From Trichodelitschia bisporula (Eukaryota > Ascomycota > Dothideomycetes > Phaeotrichales > Phaeotrichaceae): a stretch of 64,000 nt of DNA. The first letter of the stretch is position 1. Each line of letters begins with the position of its first letter. This document shows, in pieces, positions 43,136 to 55,053 of this stretch. The stretch is taken from positions 632,539 to 696,538 of the forward strand of contig ML996705.1 of the NCBI GenBank assembly GCA_010356995.1, given 5' to 3'. The notes under the pieces are model-generated. The model saw nothing but the letters and a program-made list of their open reading frames with translations. It was not told the DNA's origin and did no database searches. The translations under genes and the position numbers were made by a program.

Positions 43136-43799
43136 GGTGCTGGAGGGGGGGTGGGTGTGATGGGGTGATGAGGTTGTAAGATGTGGCGGAGAGATGAAGT
43201 TGGTGATGGGATCTTATCTTATCGATCGGGGGATGAGGGCTGGGCGAGTCATGACTTTTTAGGAAGGGCGGTGGCCAATCAGGGGCGCTTTTTGGGAACA
43301 TTCAGCTGGACGGCAACTGCTAAATTCCTGCTAGACATCTACATACTCCATTCCGAGTCCGCTGTTTGCTTCCTCATCTCAAATTGAGCGTTGGCCTTGT
43401 AGTCCTAGTTGTGCTTTGCGGTGATAATGTACAATGGTCGTGCAGTTGTCTTCCTGCGATGGCTCCAGCAGTTCAATCCAAGATTGCGAAAGCTATGTCT
43501 TCTCATCTCTAAGAACATTCAAACTGAAGTTTGAACCGATGTTATCAGCGTCTCGGCTTGGCGAGTTGAAGAGGCACTTGGATCGCCTTGCTTCTCGGCA
43601 GTGTTTCCAGCGTCTTCCGTCCTCAAAGAACGCAATATAAGCGGTTATACAAACACTCAACTCACCACACCTCACGACCACACTTCCCTTACCGTTGCAA
43701 CGACAGTTATATTCACATTCGCAAAAGCTGCCACCCCGACACGCAGCTCCAATCAGGTTAGCCTCACTTCCATTTATCGTATCTGCTAACAGTTCATGG
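43136..43799. other. Intergenic region with a probable 5'-UTR intron of the next gene
   Basis: Directly before the next start codon lies CAATCAG|GTTAGC...TCTGCTAACAG, a plausible ~40-50 bp leader intron ending at 43792. No gene is seen elsewhere in this stretch. Confidence 0.45.
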
Positions 43800-44702
43800 A
43801 TGGCTTCCAACGAGTTCAAGCCCGAAGATTTCAACATCACTTTCAACCCAATTCTCAAATCCTGGAAAGGCTTGAAAAACATTCCTTGCGCACCCTTGAA
43901 ACAATGGAAGACTGCCTTCGTTTACCCAGAAATCGATGAGGGGCTGGCGGAAGACAATCCGATCAACCAGATTCGGCAGAAGGGGCTGTTTGATAAGGTC
44001 GGGACAGCTCCGTTGGCCCTCATCAACATGACCCTCGATTTGATCAAGCGCAACAACAAGCTCTCCATTTTTGCTACCCCGGTGGAATCGAATTTCAACC
44101 TGTATGGTCTCGCCGTCAACCAGTGGGTGCCTCAAATGAAGCAGCCTGTCCGTCCGATCAGTGGAGAATTCGTCAAATGGGCTGCAGTTCCCGCAGTCAG
44201 TATCAAGATCGCAGCCCCTAGCCATGCCACCGGTGCGGCGGTAGTCGCTTGCGTTGCAGCAACCGAACGTGCTTTTCTCATTTGTGACGATGCAATGAGG
44301 CTCGGTGAGAACTTGAAGAAGGACCGCACAGATGTCTTGATCTTCGTGGCTTACCGGCGGACGGTGCAACTGTTCTCGGCCAGAGTCACTAGAGGATTCG
44401 TGAACTGGGCGGCACCGCGGTTGCCGGTCTGGAGCGGCAGTATTACGAAGGACTAGCCGAAATTGAATGTGGCGAAAGGGGCCATGTGGGACATGGACAG
44501 CGATATGGACAGGATGGCCATGTTTAAAACCGTCGTGGGCCTTGCCGCCAGGAGATACGGCAGAACGGACGCGCCCCTAGGTCAGTTGGAACTGGTAACC
44601 GACGTGAAACCCCTCAACAAGAAACCCTACAGCGAGAATACCTTCAACAACCTCATGAAGTTTCTAGAGAGAACCTACGGTGAAAAGAAGCATTACACTT
44701 AG
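43800..44702 (+). CDS. Unknown protein; one frame with an internal TAG
   Basis: From ATG 43800 the frame encodes 218 residues to a TAG at 44454, then stays open in the same frame to 44702 (81 more codons). Codon use and protein character do not change across the stop: before it comes GFVNWAAPRLPVWSGSITKD, after it KLNVAKGAMWDMDSDMDR. This suggests one ~300-residue gene with a nonsense change (CAG to TAG would do it) or programmed read-through. I recognise no family. A central stretch is Ala/Val-rich (ATGAAVVACVAATERAFLI) but polar on one face and is not clearly a membrane span. Repeated VNWAA/VKWAA and FVAYRR elements hint at an all-helical fold. A leader intron upstream supports transcription. 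Neighbouring sequence is gene-poor. Confidence 0.55.
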
Positions 44703-46276
44703 CTGGGCCACGGTCAGATCACCATGCTTGTCCATGGCGAAGACGTGTGGTGACTATCGGCAGAGCACAGGGGTTAATGGACTTGACATCAAACGGATTT
44801 TGCAGTGGGGATGGCTGAGATATCCTTCATGACATGTACGCTAGTTCTAGTTAGCTCTAGAGTACTCATTAAAGCTGAATCGAGAATGAAGGAATGCCGA
44901 ATGAGTAGCTGCCGCGTCGGAGTGACCGAGAGCGTCAGGCTTTGGAGGCAGTGGTCTTTCCTATAGGCTTGATACTAGTGCCAAAAATTTGGCGAAAGGA
45001 GGAAGCGACGGTAAGATGCCTGGAACCCAGTCCACCAGTCAAAGTGTTTTTAGACGTGATCGGTGGTAGGCGGTGTCGATGACAGAGGCTGAAGATGTCG
45101 CTTAACCCCGGCAACCGCCTCTGACAACACTCGATGTGCCCCGACGCTTCGCCGGCGGGCCGACGGCGACAACGCAGGAGCAATCAATGTATTCGCAATG
45201 GGAAAGGACAATTCGTACCGTTTTAGTGACATGCTGTTCCGCTCCGTCGGTACCGGCGAATGAAGCGGCACGGAGTTACCTCATTTGGGGCGTTACTGAT
45301 GCGGGCGGTGTTCATGGCTGGCTGGGAGCAGCCCTACGATCGTGGACGACGTTTGAGGTTGCACAGCACACCACGCAGGTCGCATGCTGTAGCATGTGGA
45401 CTGAAGAGCGGTTAGCTTACGTACGAATATGAGAAAGTCTCCAGGTGTTCTCAGCCGTTGTTCGTCCTCGAAGTGCTTTGAGGGCGTGCTGGCTTCACCA
45501 TAGGTGAGAATCCCGCGTAGAGCGTTAGTTCGAACGGGATAGCGGAATATTCATGATAGAGCGCCACTCTTTGGATCGGCATTATTATCACGGCTCAGGA
45601 GTGCCAACTTTCGACCGCTGTGTGGCTGCAGTTATTGACCAGAAGTGTATACCAAGTCCCGGAGACATCTGTGCATCGCTGCACCCTACATCCATAGAAC
45701 ACTCATCTCAGCTGCCCTGCTGTACCACGCGGCTAGGGCGATACGAGAGCACACACAGCCCAGGACTCGCAGCATTGGTGATTTGGCTGAACTGCAGATG
45801 GAGCAGCTGCTCTCGGAAACAGACGTGAGGCTCAACGCTGCCGAAACTCGAGATTAGGCGACGTTGGTAGTTGGGATCAAGGTGGATCGGAGAACAACTG
45901 GCAACTGACGTCCCCAAAGTTAGACTAGTTGTCCGTCTTCCGCAGGGAAGCTTTCAGGCGGACAGCGCGATGGACGCTTGCTGGGTTGCCGGCATGTCCG
46001 TGTACTATTCACGGACGCCCAATCGTGCACTAGGCCAGGGGCCTGCATGAGCCTTGTCGGAGCCGCGGGAGGTCGATTATCGGACTTGGGATATCGACTC
46101 TAGTTCCAGGCGTTAAACATATACTGTAGTACTTAAAGATTCAGCTGTGACTGAGACGTAGCAAATCAGTCCATGCCACCTCCAGGCGAGTAGAGCAAAG
46201 GCATATCGTGCATCTATTTCCCCACATTTCACCTTCACTACATCAGGCTGCAGCAACACTGCATCACATCGGAACC
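44703..46276. other. 1.6 kb gene-poor interval
   Basis: No supported gene. A 70-codon frame at 45645-45857 (RTLISAALLYHAARAIREHT, LAELQMEQLLSET) looks protein-like for ~50 residues and could be a relic, but no start, splice site or family supports it. Confidence 0.45.
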
Positions 46277-47794
46277 ATGTCCGCCCTCAACGACGCCATC
46301 GTCGCCTTCCGCGACACAGAATACCCACAGCTCAAAGGCAAAGCCTACCTCGATCACGCCGGCTCCCAACTTCCCGCCGCATCCTTCATCACCGCCTTCG
46401 CCTCCGACCTCAACACCACCCTCTACGGCAACCCCCACTCCACATCCACACCCTCCCACCTCGCCGGCGCTCGCGTGGACGCCATACGCGCCCGCACCCT
46501 CGCCTTCTTCAACGCCTCACCAGAAGACTACGACCTGGTCTTCGTCGCCAATGCCACGGCCGCAATCCGCCTGGTGGGCGAGTGCTTCCGCGACCACGCC
46601 CTGCGCGCACGCAAGCACGCATTCTGGTACGCGCACCACCGTGACGCGCACAACTCGCTCATCGGCATCCGGGAGTTCGCCACTGAGCACCACTGCTTCG
46701 GGGACAAAGACGTCGAGGCCTGGCTCTCGAATCCGGCCACTAAACCTTCGGCCGCGAAGCCCGCCCTGTTCGCATACCCAGGTCAGTCCAACATGACAGG
46801 CCGCCGCCTGCCGCTGGACTGGCCTGTGCGCATCCGCGCCACGTACGGCAACAACGCATACACGCTCCTAGACGCCGCTGCCCTGGCCACCACCGCGCCA
46901 CTCAACATTGACGCGATAGCACCCGACTTTGCCTGCGTGTCCTTCTACAAGATCTTCGGGTACCCCGACCTGGGCGCCTTGATCGTTCGCAAAGCCTCTG
47001 CCGATATCCTTCGTCACCGAACATATTTCGCTGGTGGCACCGTCGACGTGGTGGTGAGCGACCCGGATACATGGCACGTGAAGCGCAAGACGTTGCACGA
47101 GGCGCTGGAGGAGGGAACCGTTGCGTTCCGATCCATCGTCGCGCTGGGACACGCCCTCGACACGCATAAGCGGTTGTACGGCAGCATGGAGGCCGTCTCA
47201 ACACACACAGCGGCGTTGACGCGGGGGATGCACGCTGCCTTGGCGGGACTGCGGCACGGCAATGGGCAGCCAATGGTCTGGATACACAACGAGGCCACGG
47301 CGATGCCGGGCGATGCGAAGACCCAAGGCGCGACGGTGGCATTCAATGTGCTGCACGGCGATGGCACGCTGGTGCCTTACGGGGACGTGGAGCGTGAGGC
47401 TGATGCGCGCGGAGTCTACGTGCGCAGCGGAGGGATGTGCAATCCTGGAGGCGTGCAAAAATACCTGGGGTGGAACGGAAAGGCGATGAAGATGGTGCTC
47501 AAGGCCGGGCATGGGTGCGCGACCCCGATACAGGTGCATGAGGGCAAGGCGACCGGGGTTGTTCGAGCCAGCTTGGGGGCGTGCAGCGTGCAGGCTGACG
47601 TCGACGCCTTGGTGAAATTTTTGCGATCCCAGTACCTCGAGAAAGCAGCATCTACGACTACCATCTACATTGCGACTGGAGCGGAGGCTGAACTAGAGAG
47701 TGTAAGCGAAATGAACGAGAAGGCCACTATGGGCAAGGTGAAGCGGCCAGTCGGGTGGGCAAAACGGGTTATGGGGTTGGCGGGGATACATTGA
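46277..47794 (+). CDS. NifS-like aminotransferase class V, molybdenum-cofactor-sulfurase N-terminal-domain type
   Basis: A single exon encodes 505 aa. The ATG at 46277 (context AACCATGTC) was chosen because the frame upstream lacks another ATG. The PLP fold is clear: YLDHAGSQLP near 24, FVANATAAIRLVGE near 89, ALFAYPGQSNMTGRRLPL near 163, the PLP lysine K225 in CVSFYKIFGYPDLGALIVR, FAGGTVDVVV near 251, and YVRSGGMCNPGG with C388 as the candidate persulphide cysteine. The text is that of the sulfurase half of Mo-cofactor sulfurase (HxB), but the C-terminal MOSC domain is missing, ending near residue 505 in a basic tail. It may sulfurate the cofactor with a separate MOSC protein, or be a cysteine desulfurase of another use. 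Confidence 0.85.
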   Translation: MSALNDAIVAFRDTEYPQLKGKAYLDHAGSQLPAASFITAFASDLNTTLYGNPHSTSTPSHLAGARVDAIRARTLAFFNASPEDYDLVFVANATAAIRLVGECFRDHALRARKHAFWYAHHRDAHNSLIGIREFATEHHCFGDKDVEAWLSNPATKPSAAKPALFAYPGQSNMTGRRLPLDWPVRIRATYGNNAYTLLDAAALATTAPLNIDAIAPDFACVSFYKIFGYPDLGALIVRKASADILRHRTYFAGGTVDVVVSDPDTWHVKRKTLHEALEEGTVAFRSIVALGHALDTHKRLYGSMEAVSTHTAALTRGMHAALAGLRHGNGQPMVWIHNEATAMPGDAKTQGATVAFNVLHGDGTLVPYGDVEREADARGVYVRSGGMCNPGGVQKYLGWNGKAMKMVLKAGHGCATPIQVHEGKATGVVRASLGACSVQADVDALVKFLRSQYLEKAASTTTIYIATGAEAELESVSEMNEKATMGKVKRPVGWAKRVMGLAGIH

Positions 47795-48000
47795 GGCTGG
47801 GGGCTGGAGTTGCTTCTATGTTTCTTTTTGCATTAGCGATTGTGCATACTTTTTGGTTTCGGCGTGATAAGCGTCCATATACCTGGCGTTGGGACATATG
47901 CTGCAGTTAAGCAAATTTCTTTTGACAACGCATCCAGGAACAAAAGCATCGAACAGTTACATCGTTGCCACTAGTGCATTGCCAGTATAGTATGTACAGG

Positions 48001-48939
48001 CTACTTCTTCTCCTCCTTGGGTGGCTCCGGCTTTGGCGTCGGCAGTTTGAACTACACAGTCAGTAGTGTGCGCGAACATATGTCGAACGTACCTGATCTG
48101 GCGTCTGGTCCGAGCCAGGGCCCACCGGCTCCCACGCCGTCGAACCACCGCGAAAATTCCGGTAACCTTGAGTAAGCTCTAGAGGCTCGACCACGATGCG
48201 CTTCTTTTCCTCATCATACCGGATCTCGGTGTACCCGGTCATTGGGAAATCCTTCCGCAGTGGGTGCCCGTCGAAGCCATAATCAGTCATTATACGACGC
48301 AGATCCGGATGACCAGAAAAGAACACGCCGAATAGATCGTAGACCTCGCGCTCATACCAGTTGGCTCCGTCGAATAGAGACGTGACGCTCGGCACCGGCG
48401 TCGTCTCGTCAGCATAAGTCTTGACGCGTATCCTCGAGTTGTGGCGCACGCTGAGGAGATTGTAAACTACCTCAAAGCGCTGGTCCTTGGTGGGGTAGTC
48501 AACAGCTGTGATGTCAACCACCTGCGTGTACTCGGCCGCGGTGTGATACTTCAGGAAGGCCATAACTGGGAGGATGCCGGACGGGGGTACATAGACAGCC
48601 AGTTCGTCTTTCCAGACCGAAAACTGCTGAATGTACTTCGGCAAGCACGACATCAAGTACTGTCCATACTTGTGCAGCGCCTCGCCCTTATCCTTGTACT
48701 TGTCGTTTGGATCGACCGGTGGGACCTCCTGTGTCGGCTGCGCATCGCGGGGAGAGTCCTAATCTGGTCAGTTGACGCCCGCAGAAGAGCAGCGAATAGC
48801 ATACGCGGAAGTTGTGAAACTCCTCAGGAGCTTTGCACTGGCGCGGCACGATGGAGAAGGAGCGAAACGAGAGCGTCCGGGTTGCACGGCACGGAGCGCG
48901 CAGAGCTGCGACTCGGCTCGTGGCGAGACGGAGGGCCAT
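48001..48939 (-). CDS. Complex I 30 kDa-type subunit (NDUFS3/NuoC)
   Basis: Three exons (48939-48805, 48758-48093, 48051-48001) encode 283 aa, the size of the Neurospora 30.4 kDa subunit. The N-terminus is a mitochondrial presequence ([20 protein letters not shown]). The NuoC signature is complete: [39 protein letters not shown] and TGYTEIRYD. The last exon is only 51 bp and gives the Lys/Pro-rich end [11 protein letters not shown]. The protein sits in the peripheral arm of NADH dehydrogenase near the quinone site. It is divergent from not4, with 486 bp between start codons. Confidence 0.96.
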
Positions 48940-49425
48940 TGCGAGCAGCCGCCGGATGTCAATCTCCGCAGAGCAGCAGACAAGAGGATACGCGAAGGCG
49001 CGAGGAGAATGGAGGGGCGAGGCGAGGTGGATGGCGATGGCGAGGTCAAACTATGGATGGCTTGAACCTTGGAGTTGAGTTGACGTTCCGGGCTTGGCGT
49101 GGCGCGTTGATGCCTGAGGGCCGAAATTATGGATGCCTAAGGTGTGAGAGGGCTTGGCTCACACCTTTCCGTGTCGCCTGTCTTCCACCTCAACTTCTCC
49201 AACTCCCGTCCACCCTCGCGACCTCGACTCCGAAGCCCCGACGCTTCCTACTACCCTCCCAGCTACGGTATTATCAACCGACAGAAGGATACACGGACTC
49301 AGCACCACGTGCTCGCTCCACTTTTTCCACGTCACCAACTCTACGACACTGTTGATGCTCCACGCTCCGTCTCCAACACCTGCGCCACCCTCCTCCACCA
49401 CGCACTCCTCCATCTCCCTCCCGTC
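48940..49425. promoter_or_regulatory. Shared upstream region of the NDUFS3-like gene and not4
   Basis: A 486 bp divergent region, CT/CA-rich towards not4. No specific element is assigned. Confidence 0.4.
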
Positions 49426-52400
49426 ATGTCGCGCTCACAGCAAGATCAATTCATCGATGATGACGAGGAAGATGAGGTTTGCCCTCTCTGCGTCGAGGAG
49501 TTTGACCTCACCGACAAGAACTTCCGCCCCTGCCCTTGCGGATACCAGGTACGTGTCTCATCCCTCACGGTGGTCATGTTTCGCCATTTCGCTGACGCCT
49601 GCCAGATATGCCAATTCTGCTTCAATAACATTCGGACGACAATGAATGGCCTGTGTCCGGCGTGTCGGCGACCCTACGATGACAAGAACATTCAGTGGAA
49701 GGTCATCAGCCATGAAGAGTAAGCCTCTTGCCGCTTATCGCGTCAGCCAAGCTGACCGTTGGCCCTTAGGATGGTCCAGCACAAGCATAATCTCGCGCAG
49801 CAGGCAAAGAAGAAGGCGGCGCAGAAACAGAAAGAGGCGCAGAAGCGTGAAGCGGACAACCTGAGTCGTAAACATCTCGCCGGGCTGCGTGTCCGCCAGA
49901 AGAATCTTGTCTACGTCACGGGCATGAAGCCGAAGATCCAGGGCGACCGGCTGGTCGAAGCGCTGCGCGGCAAGGAGTACTTTGGCCAATACGGCGAGAT
50001 CATCAAGATTGTTGTCAGCAAAGCAAAGGACGCCTCGCAAGGCCTGCAACCCGTTGGTGTCTACGTGACGTTTGCGCGCAAGGAGGATGCAGCCCTGTGT
50101 ATCGAGTGTATCAACTCGAACCCGCAGAGTGAAGGCCGGGTCAGGTATGGGGACTGACACGTGATGTGGTGAAGATGCTGACTTCCATAGGGCGCAATAC
50201 GGCACCACCAAGTACTGCTCGGCATACCTTAGGGGTGAGACCTGCAACAACCGCAGCTGCATGTTTTTGCATGAGCCTGGCGAGCAGAACGAGAGTTTTA
50301 CGCGACAGGACCTGTCGTCGATGAACGCCGCCTCGTCGCAGCAGCCTTCGCAGCAGGGGTCCCATTCTCACCCTCCGCCGACCCAGTCTCAGCCAGCATC
50401 TCTCCCCCCGCAGCCCCAGCCTCCAGTGCCACAGCCTGCACACCCGCAACTTCAGCATGAGGAGCCGACCAGCCCCGTCGAGAGCAACGCCGACGCCCCT
50501 GCGCTACCGACAACTGCCAACTGGGCCGCCCAGGCCCGGCGTCCAAGCCAAGCAACCAGCTCATCCGCCTTTTCCGCCAGCTCGGCTGCTGAGTCTGTCG
50601 AACCTGAGGAGCCTTCTGGCCCCGCATCACGTACCAGGAGATCTCAGGCCGAAGCCTCGCCGTTCGACGACCTGCTCAAGAAGGCATTCAACCCGGATAT
50701 TAAGTGGCGGTTTAACTACGACATCCTCAGCGATGAAGATCGCAAGTTCATCGATATCCGGCCGCCAATGTGGGACCCTGATGGTGGCGCTCGGAGGCGC
50801 GCTGCGAAGCAGCAGGAGCAAGAAGCCGAACTTCGCACCGCTGCGCGCGAACCCGAGGAAACGGCAGAGAGCGGAAGTATGCAGCTCGGCGGCGAACCCG
50901 ACGATCAAAAATGGAACCAGCAACAAGCCATTCAGCCGCCTGCTACGACGAACTTCGGACTGCAACCGTCTCTTGGAGATGATCTCGCCGGCCTCGGCAA
51001 CGGCCGCGTCTTGACGCCGACGCAGGCGCAGCAGCAGCAACTGCTCATGCAGCTCAAGATGGGCAGCGTGCCCCACCAGCCGACGCACGGCAGGCAGCCA
51101 TCGAGGTTCTCGTTCACCAATGATGCAACGTCGATTAAGAAGCTCCCTGTCAATGGTGGCGTCTATCCGCACCAACCCATCGGCGGAGCCAGCACCGGCC
51201 AGTACTACAGTGGCGTGCAAGGACCGCCTCCGGGACTCAAGACCAGCACGCCACCCGTCAGCGGAGGTGGCATGTTCGGGCAGGGCCACGGTTTTACCGC
51301 TGGCTACCGGGAAGACTTTGCTCGCGGTTCGCAGCGTGGCGATACGCAATCCGCAAAGCGTGAGTACATGTTTCCTTTTCAACCTTCCCCCGCGTCGGTG
51401 TCTCCCGCCATGTTTCCCTACGGCTCCGCGTACCAAGAGGGCAAGAAGAAGAAGGGCAAAAAGCATAGACATGCTAACACTTCCTCCTCTGGAGGAGGTG
51501 GCGTAGTTGATGTTGCAGACCCAAGCATTCTCCAGGCGCGGCTGCACCAGAATGGCGCTGCGGGAATCCCTGGCCAGGGCCTTTACGGCGCTTCGCAAGG
51601 TCCAGGTGGGTTCCCTATGTATGGCGGCAACTTTGCCCGCTGGGGCTAGGAGTTTTTGGCGTTATCTTTCTCATGGGCAAAAACGGGGTCACAATCTGAG
51701 CATTTGTACATGGTGGTTTGCGTTCAACGGGGCCGGCCTGCTTCGTCCTGTCGTCCTACGTCATCTCCGGGGATTTGTATGTAGGTTTTCGAACTATAAT
51801 ACTGTCGAGCGTTTTATTTGCGTGGAGTGACGAGGACGACAGCCGACATACTTTTGCACAAAACCCCCTTTTCGTAAGCTGTAGGCTAACTTCGAGTCGT
51901 CTTAGATGACCTGTTGCCCGCCCTCGGTCAGATCGAGCCGCCCCGCCGCGCGACGCCCACTGTGCCACCGGGGCTTTTCGCGATTAAGCCTGCCTTGCCG
52001 CTGGCGCCGAGTCCCGTAGAAGCGCCCGAAGTGCGCGCTGTACCGGAGTCGAAGAGTAAACTAAAGGAAGCGCGCACAGGAAGGGATGAAGATGCCGAAG
52101 GTAAGAAGGACAGCGAGGTAGGAAGTTGGCCGGGTCATCTTGTAAAGCGTAAAAACGAAGATGAGGAACAATCAGGCGTCTCAGGAGTCGAGCAGACGTC
52201 GAAGAGTGACGAGGCTGTCGCCCCTGTCGTTCGCCGTGGCCGAAAGTCTCGCGAAGCAGCTGTACCCGCTGACGCCTTGTCCGAAGTTCCTCTCACGCCC
52301 AAGAAGGGCACCGCTGCCGCAGCCTCGACTGCGGCTCGGGAATCACGCAAGGAGAACAAGAAGAAGGGCAAGAAAGCCGCGTCATCGGGAGCCTCGGAGG

Positions 52401-54139
52401 AGTCAAAAGGCAATGACCTAGCGCTGGAGGCTAAACGACCTGAACCAGTGTCGGAGCCCGAGCGACCTGAGCCAGTACCAGAACCAGCTCCAGAAGTGAA
52501 GCCTCAGAAAGGGCCATCGAAGAGTCAAGCCAGGAAGCAGCCCAAACCGATCAAGATCCCCATATCAGCACTGGGGGAGTCGGAGCACTCGACGCCCACG
52601 TATCTCTCTCAAGAGATCACGGCACGCTCGTCGCGTGCTCCGTCGCTGACGATGTCTCCATCGCGGCCGTCGACCCCAGCTGGCACTGACTCGCCGCTCA
52701 AGCGTGTAGTGCAGCCGCGCACTTTGCGCATCACCGATATGGCGAAATCAGAGGCACCGCCGGCCACCCCGTCCGCTTCTGCACCGTTTAGTCCTGTAGT
52801 TGCTCCGAAGGTTGCTTCACGCCGTGCAAGCATCACACAGCCGGGCACTCCCATGAGTGAGCGCTTGGACGGCTTCTCGCTTCCCTCAACGTCCGTTTCG
52901 CGTGCAAGCTCGCCTCCGCCCGTCGGACGGAAAGCCGAGAAGAAACGCGCGCGCAAGCTGCAGAAGCAAAACGACGTTGATGCTGTCGCAACTGCCGCTC
53001 AAGAGGCAGCTGAAGTTCATGCCCCCATCCTTGCACGCAAAACCAAGTCGAAGAAGAAGACTTCAAGCGGGGCATCCACCAGCGCCCCTGAGGTAAAGGA
53101 GGCGACTGAGCCCGCTAAGCTAAAGGAGAAAGAGCAAGCGCCCCCGGTAAAGGCTAAGCCTGCATCGCCAGCTCCGACAACGCCAGTCGAGCCTCCGCAA
53201 CCGGTGAGACCTGTGTCCCCGGAGCAGAAGACGTCACCTGGCAAAGCTCTCAGCGCTGCCGAGCTTCTACGCGCCATCGAGGGCCAACTGCCGCTCTCGT
53301 TGGCTAGTCTTTCGTTGTTCCAAATGCTTAACAGCCAGTCACACCTCCGTCGCCAGGGTGTCGAGCCCTTCAACTCAGCCGACGCGCAGAACTACCTCGA
53401 GCAAAAACGGTTCGAGGTTACGCCTGCCATTGAAGCTCAACTCCGCGAAGGCAAGCCTGTGTGCGCCGACATGCAAGACGGACGCCTGAGCGGCCGCATC
53501 ATGATTACCCCACAGGGCACGCGGCTCTCGTGCTTGACGGCCGAGGAGGAGGCGCGCTACCTGGCGTTGGAGCAAGTCGTCAACAATGAGCGCAACGCCC
53601 ACGGTGCGCTACGCTGGGGCGGCGCCGACCGCTTCGGAAAGCCTGGCCAGTTCGCTGGCTCGCAGCGCGATGACCGTGGCCAGCCCGTGCCGCGCACCTT
53701 GAGCGAACGCGAGGCTGCCGCGCAGGCCCGCTTCGAGGCGGCGCAGTGCCAGGTGGTGAAGGAGCGCGGCCAGTTCTACAAGAACCCGTGGGACTGGCAT
53801 GCCAGTGTGCCTCCTATTGATCCGGCGTTTGCGGCGCAGTATGGCGGTGACACGTACGGGCTTGACGAGGCGGCTGCGTACGTCAACCAGTTCGTGATGC
53901 CGGCGCCGTTGCCGCAGGATGCGGATCTCGAGGAGCGGGATGCGTTTGGGTCGGCGTTTGCGGTACCGTCGTTTACTGGCGTTGAGCGAGCGAAGGAGAA
54001 GAAGGAGCCTGGGTCGCTGGCGGAGCTGGAGCGCGAGCTGACGGAGTCGAGGAAGGAGGCCGATTCACTCATGAAGAAGTACAATGAGTGGGTCAAGAAG
54101 AACAAGAAGGTGGTGTTTGGCAGCGTGGGTGTGCACTGA
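49426..54139 (+). CDS. not4: CCR4-NOT ubiquitin ligase Not4 (RING-RRM-CCCH)
   Basis: Exons 49426-49548, 49606-49718, 49770-50144, 50191-51605 and 51906-54139 give 1419 aa. A C4C4 RING (CPLCVEEFDLTDKNFRPCPC to CPACRRPYD, ~18-63) is followed by a charged helix, an RRM (~115-200, NLVYVTGMKPK) and a CCCH finger (YCSAYLRGETCNNRSCMFLHE). Long low-complexity Gln/Pro/Ser regions follow. The last exon begins DDLLPALGQ, after a CTAAC branch site and CTTAG, and holds the C-terminal text I associate with fungal Not4 (GKPVCADMQ, RIMITPQGTRL, TAEEEARYLAL, and the final coiled coil SRKEADSLMKKYNEWVKKNKK). The last intron (51606-51905, GTGGGT donor) is 300 bp and unusual. If it is retained, translation stops at 51649 with GGNFARWG, giving 689 aa. 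The alternative is two genes. Confidence 0.85.
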
Positions 54140-55053
54140 GTGGCGATGGGGGCTAGCATCTGCGCTGTCTCCGTTCCGGGTCATCGATAGCCCTGGTGTC
54201 GGCCCGCCAGAGAGTGGGAGCGTTCAGAGACTTTAAATTCCGAGTCCGGCCCAGCTTGCCATCCGCGGCTGGATGCGGACTTAAAGTACCTCCGGGAGAT
54301 AACGCCGAAGGGGTCAATGTCGTGGCCTGACCGTCCATGTCTTAGACGTTGTGTGTATGAGGCTTTCGAGCCATTCCTCTGTAATGTTGTTAGCCTGCAG
54401 TCAATTTATTCGTATTGACTTTGACTTTGTGAACACGCAGTGTCGACTGTGCATGAATGTAGGCAGCAGTAACGTGGGTCGAGATATAGGAGAGTTTGAG
54501 AAGCCATGTAGCCCCTATTAGACGAGTCATCTCTGCTATGCATCACCGGAAGCCACGTGGACCAAACCCAAACTTGGGAGTCCCTACGTAGTAGAGCCAG
54601 CGTTGTCGTCCTCAGCAAACTCGTGTACGGGGCGAATGCCACGAGCGGCATGTCGAACGGAACCTTCCTCCGTCTGTACTGTGTATGTTTAGGAGCCAGT
54701 CAAGCTGCAGTGTTCATATGAGGCAGGCAGCTCCGTCAAAGGGACCGGGAGCGGCACATAGGATCAAGCAAGTACGGAAAGCATCATGATCTTGAAGTTG
54801 TTTGGATTTTAAGAAAACTACAGCTGTATGGCGCGGACTCACCTCGCTGACAGAATCGCAACACAAGAATCTACCGGGTATCAAAACCGTCGAGCTGCAT
54901 GCTGCCATCAGCGACATTTTGCAACAAGAAGGAAGCCGGACCTGAGTTCACTTTTTAAATTCGCCGCCCCGAAACTGAAGAGCAGCATTGCCGGCGGCAG
55001 CTGTCGTTAATTGTCCCATTACTCCGTACCACACATACCTTGGCCCACGCAAA
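54140..55053. other. 0.9 kb intergenic region between convergent genes
   Basis: 3' flanks of not4 and luc7. No gene is seen; frames are short and unrecognised. Confidence 0.45.

Noticed and set aside
45553-45857. Short frames in the 44.7-46.3 kb gap
   Set aside because: About 50 residues look protein-like, but no start, splice signal or family supports a gene.
51877-51905. A ~30 bp intron GTAAGC...CTTAG before the last Not4 exon
   Set aside because: Donor, branch and acceptor look perfect, but it is too short to splice and the sequence upstream has stops in frame. The acceptor is used with a more distant donor instead.
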